The position numbers and the translations under genes were made by a program. Shown piece by piece: positions 10,250 to 21,688 of a stretch of DNA of 64,000 nucleotides. Under the pieces are notes generated by a model. The model worked only from the letters and a program-made list of their open reading frames with translations. It did not search any database and had not been told where the DNA came from. The stretch is from Fragilaria crotonensis (Eukaryota; Bacillariophyta; Fragilariophyceae; Fragilariales; Fragilariaceae), in assembly GCA_022925895.1 (NCBI GenBank), contig JAKSYS010000098.1, forward strand, positions 59,281 to 123,280, in the 5' to 3' direction. Position 1 is the stretch's first letter, and each line of letters opens with the position of its first letter.

Positions 10250-11830
10250 TGTTTCCCTCAGCTCTGTCACAGTAAAATTGACGTCAATTCCATTGTTCAC
10301 AACGGTTTCACTCGTCGAGAAGAAGATCGGATCCGACTCATTCAGGAATTTCACAAATCCATACAAGCTGCTGATAGAGCCCAGGCAAAACTTGCAATGC
10401 ATTCAAAAGCGGAGGAGGATCTTAAACAACTATTTGACGAATTGAAGTATGCTGACAGCACACAAGGCTCTCCTCACCAAAGGGTTATCAGGGTCATGAT
10501 TCTTCCCAGTCACCCATCCATGGATGCAAACACATATACCAGCACATGGACACAGATTGATGTCCTACCCGAAGTTCTTAAATTACTACAAGAATGGAAT
10601 TCGCGCCCGTGCTGGTCAAGCACAGGGCACTCCATTCAATGTCTCACCACCGTCCAACCAGCACCTTAGATTTCGTGGCGATGGCATTGCTTGCCAATAT
10701 ATAACCACCGGTGACTATGACAGTACCTCGGATCTCGACAAATATGCCCATCTCCTGATAGAACATATCCAACAAGTTATAGATCTTCAAATCAATCCAT
10801 CACAACCCAGCATCACTGAACAGGCGTTTCAAGACAAATTAAACATATGATCTGAATCAACAACAACGTCCGCTTCAGGGTTACACCTGGGTCATTTTAA
10901 GGCTGTGATCGCACGTCATTCCACCTAGAATGTCCCAGCACACAAAGGGCTTACAGAACAGTTCGAAGAAAATGGGGATCATGACATCAACTTGAAAGAA
11001 CAGGAGCTACTTACATTTCATCTGGCCCAGATCAATGATGCTTTGGAGGAGAGAGGATTGTACTCATTCAAACAATGCTGGCATACGATTGCCAATACAA
11101 TTTCGTTTAAGGATGTGCGACTTTATCAAACCCAATTGATCCATGGAACCGGACAATAGTGCCAATCAGCCAGCAATTTGGTGTTTTCTCTCTCGCTCCC
11201 TCTTGATTCTTGTTATGACAAGAAAGTTTCACTCAGCAAAGTATGCAGACTCCAATGGAATGGCAACTGCTGAATTGGAAATGATTGGCTTTGTTGATGA
11301 CAGCAACGGCCAGACAAATTTGACTGGCTGATGTGGATGGTTTTCCAGAAGCAGTTCATAGATTGCTTGTTACCAGGCATCTGAAATCTGAAATCTGTAT
11401 GAAGACTCATGAACAGCAGGCCAATTCAATAGTGGCATTTGGAGGGAAAAACCACTATTAGCTACTGCTAAGCTTTTTGGTGGCGACAGCACTATTAACG
11501 ATCTTTACCATAGAAAGTATACTTCCTTGCATGATGTGCGCGAGTGCATATCACCACAAAATCCACGACAACCACGACACCAAATAAGCAAGCAAACTAT
11601 GGTTGTAAATTGAAGCCATGGCATTGTTTGTGGTTTAGCTTTATGTTGTTTGAGCAAGGCAGATGCAAGCACAAAGGCAACAAAAATAGCTTTGGTTTGG
11701 TATCAAGTGCTTACATTTTGGCCAAATTGAAATCAATTTATACCTACTATTCAATGAACAACCACAACCAGCAATGCCCTTGGATCACATTCCTTCAGCC
11801 AGTGAATCAAGGCCACCGTGTTTTTTGAAC
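10250..11830 (+). pseudogene. LINE-type retrotransposon remnant, reverse-transcriptase half
   Basis: Readable + strand pieces in order are: NGFTRREEDRIRLIQEFHK (about 10300); KLAMHSKAEEDLKQLFDELKY (10385-10450); VLKLLQEWN and GQAQGTPFNVSP (near 10575-10650); SESTTTSASGLHLGHFKA (near 10853-10905), matching an ESTTTSPSG-LGHYKAL motif I associate with diatom LINE reverse transcriptases; and ELEMIGFVDDSNGQTN at 11273-11318. FVDDS is the catalytic F/YxDD box of reverse transcriptase. Weaker similarity continues to about 11830. Frames change repeatedly and stops are common, so it is dead. It continues the half at 6280-7195 across the piggyBac element. Confidence 0.65.
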
Positions 11831-12270
11831 AATTGCATCACTGACATTAAATTGGCAAAATGTGTGTCCATCTGAGCACAAGAAGACATTCTCTGGAGCC
11901 TTTGCTACAGTGTGTTCCAAGGAACATCAACATTGGAGAGTGACTTCTCTGTTGTCAACAAGTGAGAGAAGTACATGTTAAGCTGCATGGTCACACAGCC
12001 TTTTCTTTGCAAGTTGCTCCGTATTCCAAGCTGTTAACAATAAACTCCACTCCATGTCCTCCCGTTAGTGCATTGTTGTATCGCAAGGGTTTTATAATTC
12101 ACAACTCCAGCAGCACTCTATGAAAAGTGCTGGTAGTAATCCAGCAGTACTGCAGCTATTGGCAGTGACTACTATTAGCCACCATTTAATAGTGTAAAAA
12201 GAGTGGCGTTTGCCTCTACTACTAGAGTCGTATTAAAGATTAAAGTGGCCTGCTCATGAACTAATGAATC
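11831..12270. other. Unassigned spacer, possibly LINE 3' end
   Basis: No convincing coding sequence. It lies between the last readable LINE piece and the left target-site copy (atgc, 12271-12274) of the Copia element. Confidence 0.4.
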
Positions 12271-12274
12271 ATGC

Positions 12275-12535
12275 TGAATGAATCCTGTCATGAGTGCGGG
12301 ATATTCGGACAAGCATACAAGGCGCGTGTCCCACGATGACGTGGAGGACTGCTGACGCGCACGCACGGATAACCTGTTGGTCCATATGGTGGGACCGGTT
12401 TTGGAACTAGATTCTAGATCTGCTCACTCTTTTTATAATTGATCAAGTTGCATGCCGCTTCTTGTCGATTGTTATATTTTAAGGGTCAATCTCCGGCAAT
12501 GGCGGATTTGCCGCACTTGCGGGAGATTTCACTGA
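12275..12535 (+). repeat. Left LTR of Copia element
   Basis: 261 bp starting tgaatgaatcc and ending gatttcactga. Identical to 18926-19186 except for one base (cttgtcgatt here, cttgtcggtt there). Contains ctttttataat, a TATA-like word, at about 12427-12438. Confidence 0.8.
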
Positions 12536-15500
12536 GTTTATCAGACCCACATGCTTTGCAGATGAGCTGCATTGGTGAGTGATGCGAGGACTTGATCAAT
12601 CCGAGCATGATTGCTGATTCTGTGCAAATGCGACCATTGTTGTGTTGGTCACACAACTTGGGCGCGCGGCGGCAATTGACGATGATGGTGACGACACCAT
12701 AGGCGCTATGGTTCAAACCAGAAGCGCAGGAGGCCAGAATCCCCATGGTGGGGATGTGCTTGTCAATGTTGACAGGAAAGCACAAGGACCAACTTCATCA
12801 AGGCAAAATTCCGTGGAAAAGTTTCCTAAAATTAGTCATGCATGATGTGGCGCGTCATGGGTACGCGATGCCCTAAGTACAATTGCTTTATTGAGCCTAC
12901 TTAGGTGGTCAGGTTTGGTATTGTCCCTACGGGACTAGTGTATACCGGACACATTAGCAAAGTGTGCTATTTTACTATGCTCTTTGGCTCATTTTGATAT
13001 ATGTACGATGGCCGTACACGTATGGACAATGCCCACTGACGTGTGTGCAAAGGGTGCACGTATGAACGTGAGAACCGTACGAGCACAACGATGGTCGTTG
13101 TGAGCTCGTTTGGTTTTACTTAGCGCGGTACACGAGTGACGAATGTCACAGAATCCGCCACGTATGTACCGGACGTTCGTGTTACTTCAACATGTACACG
13201 TTCGCACTCACACAGACAGGTCAATTTCACAATTGATCCGGAAGTCGCCTAAGTGTGACCAAAATGTGCGGATGATGTACGACGACGTGTGACCATACGC
13301 ACGATTGGTCTGAAGATTCCTTAAGTAAGCGGTCGTGTGAAAACGAGATTCTTCGCGCTGACGTACTCGAACCACGATTGGTCTGTGTGTCATCTAAGTC
13401 GAAAATTGAATGACGATCGTGTGCCAGCGAGAGCACGTTGAGGTTGAAGTATTACTTAGGCGGTTTGGCCTCGGCATTCACGGATAAAATTTTGGAAGGG
13501 TGGAACGAACGATTGGTAACGCGATTGTGCGTACAAAACATACCGAGTTTCACGGCAAGACTGATGAATGGTAGTGCGTTTCCGCGTAAGGAACATACCG
13601 AGTTCCACGTACCTTGCCAAGAGTGCATTTTGGGCATGGAGTTCACAATTTTGCACGGGATGCCGCATTTTTTCCACACACCTGGTAACTATCAACAATT
13701 CCTCCTCTCACCAGCATGGTGTATCCCCATTCCCTGTTTGTTTTACTCCTTGCTTGGGCTTCAATGTTCTAATGTGTGGACTGTTTGAGGTGCTGGGTAC
13801 TTATACCATATACAACCTACTAACTAGCCTGTCTCTCCTCGATTTTGACTATAGGACCATGGTTTCTACCGGGTGGAGGCCCAAGGTGGCTGATGTTGAT
13901 GTCAACAATCATCCTGTCCCCGGTTGTTTGTCCCCATGTGCTGATTGGTGCAGCATTCTGAGATGTTCTCATGACTTGCTTGGCCAAGAAGATGGGATGG
14001 AACAAAGGAACCACCAATGCTACACTCAATGCTGAGCTGGCTGAAGTGGATGGAACCGTGTACCCGTTGTCCTGATTAACAAATGTGTGTTGTTGCAGGG
14101 ACTCCAAAGGAACATGTTCACCCATTGCAACAGTGAAGTATCTGTAATGACATGGCAACTCGTTTGGTTGATGATGGCCTTGCTGTTGCGCCCATGTTGG
14201 ACTACCAAGATGTTCTTGCATGTCTGACAGGCATGTGCTAGACAGATGCTCATTTCTGTTGTGGAGGAACCTGGCTGGTTGGCCATTTGCTTAGTTCCCC
14301 AATGGAATGTACAATGGATGTGCAGGTCTCCAGTGCCTTTGGCTTGGGGCGGCTTATTTTGCAACTGCTACCAGAGACTTAGAAGTATGCAATGACTGCT
14401 GCTGCCCAGTATGCAATGATTGTTACTGAGGTCTTGTTCAGGGTAAGGATGATACACTTTTGGTCAGTCAAGAATGGATTCAGGATGGTACCAACAGGAG
14501 CATAATGTGTTGCATTTCCTGGAGGAGCCAGAAATGGCATAGTTGAAGAAGTGACTGGTTCCCTTGCAGACTTCAATGAGCTACTGTGTGGTGCAATCAA
14601 GGCTCTAGCTGTTGCTTGTGAGATTGCCAAGGCTGGCAGACACGTACAAGAATGGTAGTCCAAGCATGTGAATAGGAGACTGAAGTGAGGGTGAAGGCAG
14701 CCAGAAGGGAGTGAGCAACTCTGGAAATTCTCCACCAAGGCATACAACACTTTGAAGCCTTATGCAAGGCCCATGCCAAACAGGCCTGTGATGAAAAAAG
14801 AAGGATGTGAAAGGCAAGTCCAATGCAAGTAACAATGCTGCTGCAACTGCAGATTCTCAGGAGGATGAACCTTTGAGGAGGACTAAGCGCCAAAACTGTG
14901 ACTTCCAATGCTGGAAGAAGCTTTGCCACTGATTGGCAGAGTAGAACCGTATGATCTGCAGGCAGGGCCATGTTCTACTGATCACTGTCTTTTTTGAGTG
15001 AACTTGACTCTCACACAGGCAAACGTGTTGCAAGCAATGCTCTGTTTGTCTCTGACAAAGGATGTCAGAACACTGTGCACCTTTCATGGTGAACATTATC
15101 CCATACAGGAGAATTCCATCTGCGCGAATATGTGGACTTACCCTGAGAATGGACAAACAGTACATCCTCAATGTCATGAGGCTCTGTACTATGGGGACTG
15201 AGTTATGTGACTCTGCTGACCCCCAACTCAATTGTGCAAATGATGTCACTAGTCATGGATGTACCTGACCAGTTTGATGCCAAGTTCTTGCATTATCTTA
15301 TCCAACCGCAATGTTGCGTATTCCATATCCTTGAATGGCACTTTGTCACTATGCGTGAGTTGTTAGCTCTTGTTGCATTGATCTCACAGATGTTCTGTGA
15401 TTCCTACTTTGATCGATTTGCCAAAAAGGAGGAGATTTGTATTTCCAGCATGTGTGTTGCTGAAATGTTGTTGGCAACTGATCATATGCGGAATGCACCA

Positions 15501-17299
15501 AGGTTGGTTTCTGCGGTTGAATTGCTGTGTTTGATGTGTGATTACACCGGTCAGGAGGATGGCTCTCTAGGGGACCGTTTTGTGGGCGCATTTTTGCAGT
15601 TAATGATGTCGCTGGAGATGGCTTGTCTGGGCATAGAGGCAAAGTTGTCTACTTGTTGCCGGATGTTAAGAGCCAAAAGTTATTTGTTCTATCGGTGAGC
15701 AAGGAGCAATCTATACTAACACCAGGTGTTCCGTCAGGACAGTGGGGAGTTGGCCTGCTGTTGAGAAATTGTTGCAAGTGGCAACTCAGACTGACGTATT
15801 GGGCAAAGGAAGTGCATCAGAAATGTGGTCAGGTTGTTTACTGGTTTCCATGGCTGTTGGAACTCCGATTGATTCTGAATGTGTTACCTGTCTGGGGACA
15901 TGGCATTGGCGCAGGCGCCTATGAGCGGTCAGGATGCGCCCATCTCAACCTGTGTTTGCATTGATGTCATTACCTAATGAACGGGTATCCCTTGGGCAGT
16001 TGCAGCTGACAATGCGCTGGAAGATGGGTCATGGGCAGCTTGGAAAGTCAGTTGGCAGTTCTCCTGAACAGCTGATGGTGCCCAACAGTCTTCAACCAAA
16101 CCATGCAAAGTCTTTAAGCTGGAATCTTGAGAACTGATGCTCCATGGCACTGAAACAATTTGGTGCAGGGCAGAAAACAAAGTGATGGCGCCAAGAAACC
16201 TGATGGTATCGGGAACGCAACAACTCCAATGAAGTCATTGATGGGGACAAGCTGGGCCCAAGTGGGATTTAATCCAGGATGTCTGATTCAATTGTTTGGT
16301 CAGTGGATTGGATGGAGTTGCTGAAGTTTTGGCATTCCTTCTGTACCCCGGTGACTATAACTGGTGAAGATGTTGTTTGAAAGTTTTTTTGGAATGGGTG
16401 TGAAGATGATCTTGCCAACCCAATTGCCAAGCTTTGCTCAATAGATTGGAGGACAAAGATATTTGCTCCAAAGGTGGGAATGCCTCAAAGCTGAGGACAT
16501 GGACCCGTATTGAAAGGACTCCATGCTGAGGATCCTATTGAGTTCTTCAATGGTGAAGACGGAAGTTGTTTGGAGGCTGGGGACATGGATGACTCAAGGA
16601 GGAGACTGATGGCCACACCCTAGAGTCCAACAATCACAATGAATTCAACAGGCGCTGTTGCCCAAGGCTGAGAGGCTATGAAAGCACATGCCATAGGGTG
16701 AAGCGTGGCTATGTTGGTCAAGCAATTGACAAGTAATCATTGTGCTATGTCTTAGTATGCTATCTGGTGACTATGTGTCCCAGGTGGATTGACAGGTGCG
16801 GTTTCTATTTATACGTCTAACGGAGGAATGAGGCTGCTCTGTGTTGTTGTGGGTGATGGTTGACCAATGGCAGACTGAGCATAAGCCGTCAAAGAGTGAT
16901 GGGCATACTTATGTCAGGGAGACCAGGCCGCCTATCAATACAATGCAAGGTTGGGAACTGAAAGTCAAATGCTGTGATGAGCCAACGATTGCGGTCGTCC
17001 CATAAATTGATGGAATTGAAGAGTTAGGTCTGGTCTAAGTTGCGGAGTTCGATGTTGCCAACAGGGTTGTGGAAATGAGTCTATAATTCCTTGGTGGTTA
17101 CAAGGTCTTGCGCATGGAGGATCAGATTCTGTTAATGGTCAAGGCCAGACATTGGGCATGGAGCTGCATGTTTGGAATTGTGCTAGAAGGTCTTTGACAC
17201 ATGCTCCTTAAGTTCAATGAATGGGGACCAATCTTGAGGACAGGCAATCGAGCTGGAGATGAAGTGCATCCAATCAGCGTTCGAATTAATTGACAATGG
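12536..17299. other. Decayed internal region of Copia element
   Basis: About 4.8 kb without any long open frame. Short open stretches such as 13438-13788 and 15207-15698 on + have no motif I recognise, although gag, protease and integrase should lie here by position. I see no tRNA, structural RNA or host gene. Confidence 0.5.
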
Positions 17300-17700
17300 T
17301 GTCATGCTGAAGTTCCACAAGTATGTTGGCTGTCATATGATCTTTGATGTCGAGATGATCTTGACAAGAACGGCAAGTCTGGTTGCCAAAGGGCACCAGA
17401 TCGATTGTGTCGCGTGGCTGTAAAAGGATTGCATCCACGTTGGCGACACTGAATGAAGTCTTCAATGTTGAAGATAAGTTTGAATGTCCTGTCTACTGAT
17501 GTGCAAGGGACATGACTGGATGCTCCAATGCTGGAGGAGATATACGCAGCTGCAAGGCATGAGCTGGGTGCGGCAAAGTTAGTTGTTGGGTGCTACTGCT
17601 TGTTCGTGTTCCATTTGGTTTGAAGTCGAATGTTGTCCGAAGTTGGGACCACAGCCACAGTATGTGGGGAAGTCTTTATATGTAATGAAGATCCTGACAT
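17300..17700 (+). pseudogene. Copia reverse-transcriptase fragment
   Basis: + strand pieces read HKYVGCHMIFDVEMILTR then TASLVAKGHQ, RIASTLATLNEVFNVED and VRVPFGLKSN. They correspond in order to the CHMIFDVKM, KARLVAGGH, VRIA-LAALNDL and VRALYGLKS blocks of Copia reverse transcriptase. Stops and frame changes separate them. Confidence 0.75.
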
Positions 17701-18089
17701 GTGGATGAGACCAAGGGTTAAGCTGAATGGGGACGTGCTGAAAGTATTTCCTACGCTGTGTGAATGGTGCTCATTGCATCCCACATAGTGAGTCACAAGT
17801 TGTGATGGACTATCTTCCCGCAAAGCCTACCTTGAGGAACGGATGTGTAAAGCAAACTTGATTCTTATGTGAAAACCAAAGTCAAGAAATCGATCAATGG
17901 AACAGGCAAACGAACTAAGTAAAGATGGTAATGATGTTTGGCCTTGGTGCAACTGAAATTGAACGTGAACTTGAGGAGATTGGTGAACATCTGAGCGCAA
18001 GAGTGTTGATCATAATGAGAGATGGTTATGTAATGAGATTGATACCACCCAGAGTTGGATTGCCAAGTGTGTGATCTGTTCCAGGTTGA

Positions 18090-18250
18090 ATCAGCGTATT
18101 GCATTGGACTTGTGAATTTGGTTGGATCGGTATCTCTGTGGACGTTGCAATGTTGTTGCGTTTCCTCGCTGCACTGAGGAGGGGACATCATGACCGTGCT
18201 TTCCATGTCTTTGAAGACCTGAAATGGTACAATCAGTTGAGCGTGGCCTT
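18090..18250 (+). pseudogene. Copia reverse-transcriptase C-terminal fragment
   Basis: One frame reads WTCEFGWIGISVDVAMLLRF then LAALRRGHHDRAFHVFEDLK. This matches the late block W-VELGRIDI-EVS-L-SHLALPR-GHL-AVF-IF-YLK of Copia pol. It is the last recognisable coding piece before the right LTR. Confidence 0.75.
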
Positions 18251-18925
18251 CGACGAGGCGGAGCTAAGCTTGACATGCTTCTGGTTATATGACTGGATGG
18301 AGTATTGCTCTGTTATCAGCAATGCTGCTGTGTAACCAGACGTAACTACCTGATGTCAGGAGTGCTTGATTTTGATGATTTGCCATGTCAACACAAACCA
18401 AGCAGGTTGGTGTGATACATGGTTGAATCAAACGAAGATCTGATTTACGAATTAGATTTGAATTTGTGGCTGCAAAGGTTGCAGTGACCCTGGTTGTGAA
18501 GTAAACGACTGAAGGCGGTGACATACATTATCGACAAATGTACGTTAGCGGTTGGTTTTGTGTGGATTGCTGAGGAAGACTGAGGCAACAACTTAGAGCA
18601 GATGAACTGACTAAGTGTCTTCCGGGGACCGCGACTAAGAGAGTTGTGCTCTCATGTGTGCCATGGTGAAGTGTCCAAAACGGACATGATGCAAGTGGAA
18701 GTACATAATGATTATGGAACCACTTATCCCCTAGGTGGATGTACGCAAGGCGCGGAACCACCGTCATGTGGATGTATGCAATGGTGCAGAACCACAGATT
18801 GAACTGATGGGTGGACGTACATGTGATGACACGTGGAACCACCAAGAATAGCTGATGATGGCCGGCTTCTGCATGGCGGATTTAAGAGTCGAACTAGTTG
18901 TCTGTGACGCCTAGTGCGAGGGGAC

Positions 18926-19186
18926 TGAATGAATCCTGTCATGAGTGCGGGATATTCGGACAAGCATACAAGGCGCGTGTCCCACGATGACGTGGAGGAC
19001 TGCTGACGCGCACGCACGGATAACCTGTTGGTCCATATGGTGGGACCGGTTTTGGAACTAGATTCTAGATCTGCTCACTCTTTTTATAATTGATCAAGTT
19101 GCATGCCGCTTCTTGTCGGTTGTTATATTTTAAGGGTCAATCTCCGGCAATGGCGGATTTGCCGCACTTGCGGGAGATTTCACTGA
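18926..19186 (+). repeat. Right LTR of Copia element
   Basis: Direct copy of 12275-12535 with one mismatch. Preceded by the purine run gcgagggga and followed by the target-site copy atgc. Confidence 0.8.
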
Positions 19187-19719
19187 ATGCTGCCCATGCA
19201 ATCATGAGAGTTACGAGTTTTATGAGGGAGGATTGCTTCCATTTTTTTCATACACTCTTCGGAACTGGGAATAAGGACAGGTACTATACTGGAGTACCAA
19301 TACCAGGACTCGACGGGGGTACCGATACAGTAGGGGCGCGTCGGATCGCGGATTTCGCTCACTACTGGTACTAGTACCAGGTACCATGGTTCATACCGTT
19401 CCTCTACTCCATGGAGTAGAGGCAATTCTGTTGTCGCGACGTCAGGAACTTTCTAAAAGCTGCATGAAGCACATCTGAATGCACGATGATGCTATAGCAC
19501 CTGACCCTAGACGACCAATGATTCAGCTGTATACTCATACAACAAAACTCAAATTTTCAGTCCTCAGACTAGCAAGATTGGCGATTGTTGTGCTGTGATC
19601 GGTGTCTGCCTGCTTCAAGGTACCTTGATCACCCATGAAGGTGCAATACCTCCTGCCGAGCATCCGCTTGTTGACTTGTTGATTCCTGATGCACCAGTTA
19701 CGGTGCAAAACCACCGCTC
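19187..19719. other. Intergenic, GTAC-word-rich
   Basis: No gene. The stretch 19278-19420 is crowded with ggtac, gtacc and tactagtacc words, a composition that recurs in intergenic DNA across the window. Confidence 0.5.
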
Positions 19720-20725
19720 TTGGTGGTGCATGTTGGTCCCCCAAAGACAGGAACGACGTCCCTGCAGCACATGATAAGCATGTATGAACCGCACCTTTTG
19801 GAAGACAACTATTATTATTCAAGCAACTCATCACTTATCGACTCATTCAACATATGCACACGACGCATAGTATCAAACCCCAATGCGACGCATGAATGCT
19901 GGACCAACATTTTAACGTCACGGAGGGTCACAGAAATGCCGGCCAACTTGATTCTATCCATGAAGTCATTGCACAGCGTGCAAAACAAGGACCATTTGAC
20001 CTGGTTCGCAGTCTCATCGACCCGTGGATGCCGAACGTTTTGGTGGTTGTCGGCTATCGCCATTGCATGCTTTTACAGCACGCACTATGAATTGCAAAAG
20101 AACCAGCGGTGGCCTTCAGCTCGCGAACGCGGCAAGTATGTCCAACCGTTTGTCAAGTTTGGCAAGAAAATCATGGACGAGACCTCGTTGGGCCAATGCT
20201 CACACCCGCTACCGCGATCGCTCTATTTCGTGCAGCTCAGTACAACGTATCAGTCTTGGACATTGAGACGAAGGAACAAATTACTGAATTCTTTTGCCAT
20301 GTGCTGCCAAATGCCAACGACACATGCCATCACCATCTATCCCTGCCTCCTACGGCACCGACCCTCAATACGAAGGATGTTGGAAGGCTCAACTATGATT
20401 CCCTCGCAATCCTTGCCTTTGAACGAAGAATGTTGAAGAAATCTCAAACGCGTGCTTATCTTAGGGCTCGAGTTAAGAAATTCAATGAGGAAATCTTGCA
20501 TCACGGGCCGGATGATTTCGAGTTGGATTGCTTGGATTCAGGCCAAGAGGAACTGTTTCTGCAGAATCAATTTCTCATGCGCGAGCATGGATTTTGAATT
20601 TGGAAGATGCTATTCGCTCCGACTTTGCAAAGGCCAAGGAAGGCAAAAATTTTGCTCCATCAATGCTACGATTGTCTTCCGCCAACAAATCTGGCAGGAT
20701 TTTTTCGTGGCGCCCGCAAGTGGTA
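19720..20725 (+). pseudogene. Diatom-type sulfotransferase, frameshifted
   Basis: The N-terminus holds HVGPPKTGTTSLQ, the PAPS 5'-phosphosulfate-binding loop of sulfotransferases (GxPKTGTTxL). The first frame gives way to another near 19896 (…LDSIHEVIAQRAK…NVLVVVGYR, where the last word resembles the strand before the 3'-phosphate-binding Arg). The protein then returns to the first frame (YSTHYELQKN…GKYVQPFVKF) and shifts again at about 20180 to TPATAIALFRAAQYNVSVLDIETKEQ…EFFCHVLPNA. A final frame gives KFCSINATIVFRQQIWQDFF. At least four shifts occur without splice signals. The order of blocks fits the sulfotransferases common in diatoms. Damage is heavier than in neighbouring genes, so pseudogene is favoured over assembly error, but both remain open. 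Confidence 0.6.
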
Positions 20726-21211
20726 GGGATGCAATAAGGATGACGCTACTGCGTCCTTGGGTAGCGATAACACCTGACATGGCAGCAGAAATGCCTTCGG
20801 TGCAAGCCGTCACATGACAACAATGCACAACATGGTCAACTTCGTTGCAACAATCGACTATAATGGACCAGCGTTACAGCACATGAGGGTCGCATCAGGA
20901 TTTAACTTTCTCACGAAAACAGGGCTTACAACTTGCTGGGTTGCGGTCTCTCAGATTTTGAATGAGTCGACAGAGTCACGGGATTGGCATTGTAAGGCCT
21001 ATACAAATATCTGCCGGAACTGATTAACATTCCGAGTGCAAGGAAAGCAATAGCACATAATTCGTTAGGATCTAGACATTTGTTAACCATAGTGCTTGTC
21101 GCGAAGCCTAGATTACAACCTAGTTGTTGGATAATGTATAACTCCTATTCGAATCCGGAGTCCAAATGTTTGAACTTGAGAGAATTACTACATTGTGCAT
21201 CATAATTGAGT
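20726..21211. other. Intergenic, nothing recognised
   Basis: Between the sulfotransferase remnant and the 3' end of QCR9. No ORF or RNA gene recognised; see the rejected tRNA-like word near 21150. Confidence 0.4.
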
Positions 21212-21688
21212 TTACTCGTCGTCTTCCTCCTCCTCTTCCTCATCGTCGCCTTCTTCCTCCGCGTCTTCCTCTTCTTCTTCTTCTTCTTCCTCCTCCTCCT
21301 CCACTACGAACTTCGACCAATCCACTGTCTGGTATGTCTTTCCATAATTGATCGAATTCCAGACGGAGTCGGTAACAAAACCAGTGACCGATTCTGCAAC
21401 CAATACTCCCATTATGATCCACGTCGCGTAGGCTGCATTGGACTTTCCGAAGCTGCCCAACACCAATTGATTGGAACAAGTACAAAGAGATTAGAAAAAG
21501 TGAGTTGAAATCCATCCTCACGCGTAGATATCCGTACGAATTGAACGGCATGAAAGTTTGACTCACGTATTATACCATTTTTGCAGAAGAGAATTAGGAA
21601 CAACAACCTTGCCAGGGGCTGTCGATGCAAAGCGAACAGATTGTACTGTTGTTCGGCGGAATTGATGGCGAACGGCGGCGCTCAACAT
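21212..21688 (-). CDS. QCR9: Cytochrome bc1 complex subunit 9 (QCR9/UQCR10-like) with acidic tail
   Basis: Two exons, 21567-21688 and 21212-21452, joined across a 114-bp GT-AG intron (gtgagt…gggcag), give 120 aa. Residues 1-38 form an Arg/Ser/Ala-rich mitochondrial-type leader ([20 protein letters not shown]…). The core [52 protein letters not shown] matches the single-membrane-span QCR9 family of complex III in length, hydrophobic segment and the G-(K/L)-Y-DW ending. The protein does not stop there: about 30 residues follow, almost all Glu and Asp (a run of 12 Glu, then D/E mixtures), absent from the family as I know it. The tail is encoded by a GAA/GAG-rich repeat that could have expanded in frame. 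Splicing is inferred from exact phase fit (…Tyr-Asn-Thr-Phe…). Confidence 0.8.

Larger units (their letters stand above)
7180..10250. mobile_element. piggyBac-type DNA transposon
   Basis: An intact transposase gene (7395-9686, minus) is bracketed by two layers of inverted repeats. The inner ones are the paired palindromic words tctttaattaaagaca at 7209-7246 and 10194-10228. The outer one is a 15-bp inverted repeat, actactagtgtctat at 7180-7194 and its complement at 10236-10250. Both inner words contain TTAA, the piggyBac target, and no other TTAA is seen between the inner repeats and the flanking LINE sequence. The true ends are therefore probably TTAA within 7212-7219 and within the right palindromes. 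The outer 15-bp repeat is then unexplained. The element is about 3 kb, inserted in a LINE remnant. Confidence 0.75.
12271..19190 (+). mobile_element. Copia-type LTR retrotransposon, coding region decayed
   Basis: Two direct repeats of 261 bp (12275-12535 and 18926-19186, offset 6651 throughout, no gaps, one mismatch seen) flank 6.39 kb of internal sequence. The outer flanks match as a 4-bp duplication, atgc at 12271-12274 and 19187-19190. A purine-rich run (gcgagggga) directly precedes the right repeat, as a polypurine tract should. Decayed Copia reverse-transcriptase pieces on + (17300-17700, 18090-18250) give family and direction. The repeats begin TG but end GA rather than CA, so the exact boundary is not certain. 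Confidence 0.75.

Noticed and set aside
12642-12845. 67-aa open frame just inside the left LTR as a gag start
   Set aside because: No zinc knuckle or gag motif and no continuation; too short to support.
21120-21170. tRNA-like T-loop word (ttcgaatcc) near 21151
   Set aside because: No matching acceptor, D-arm or anticodon arm can be folded around it.
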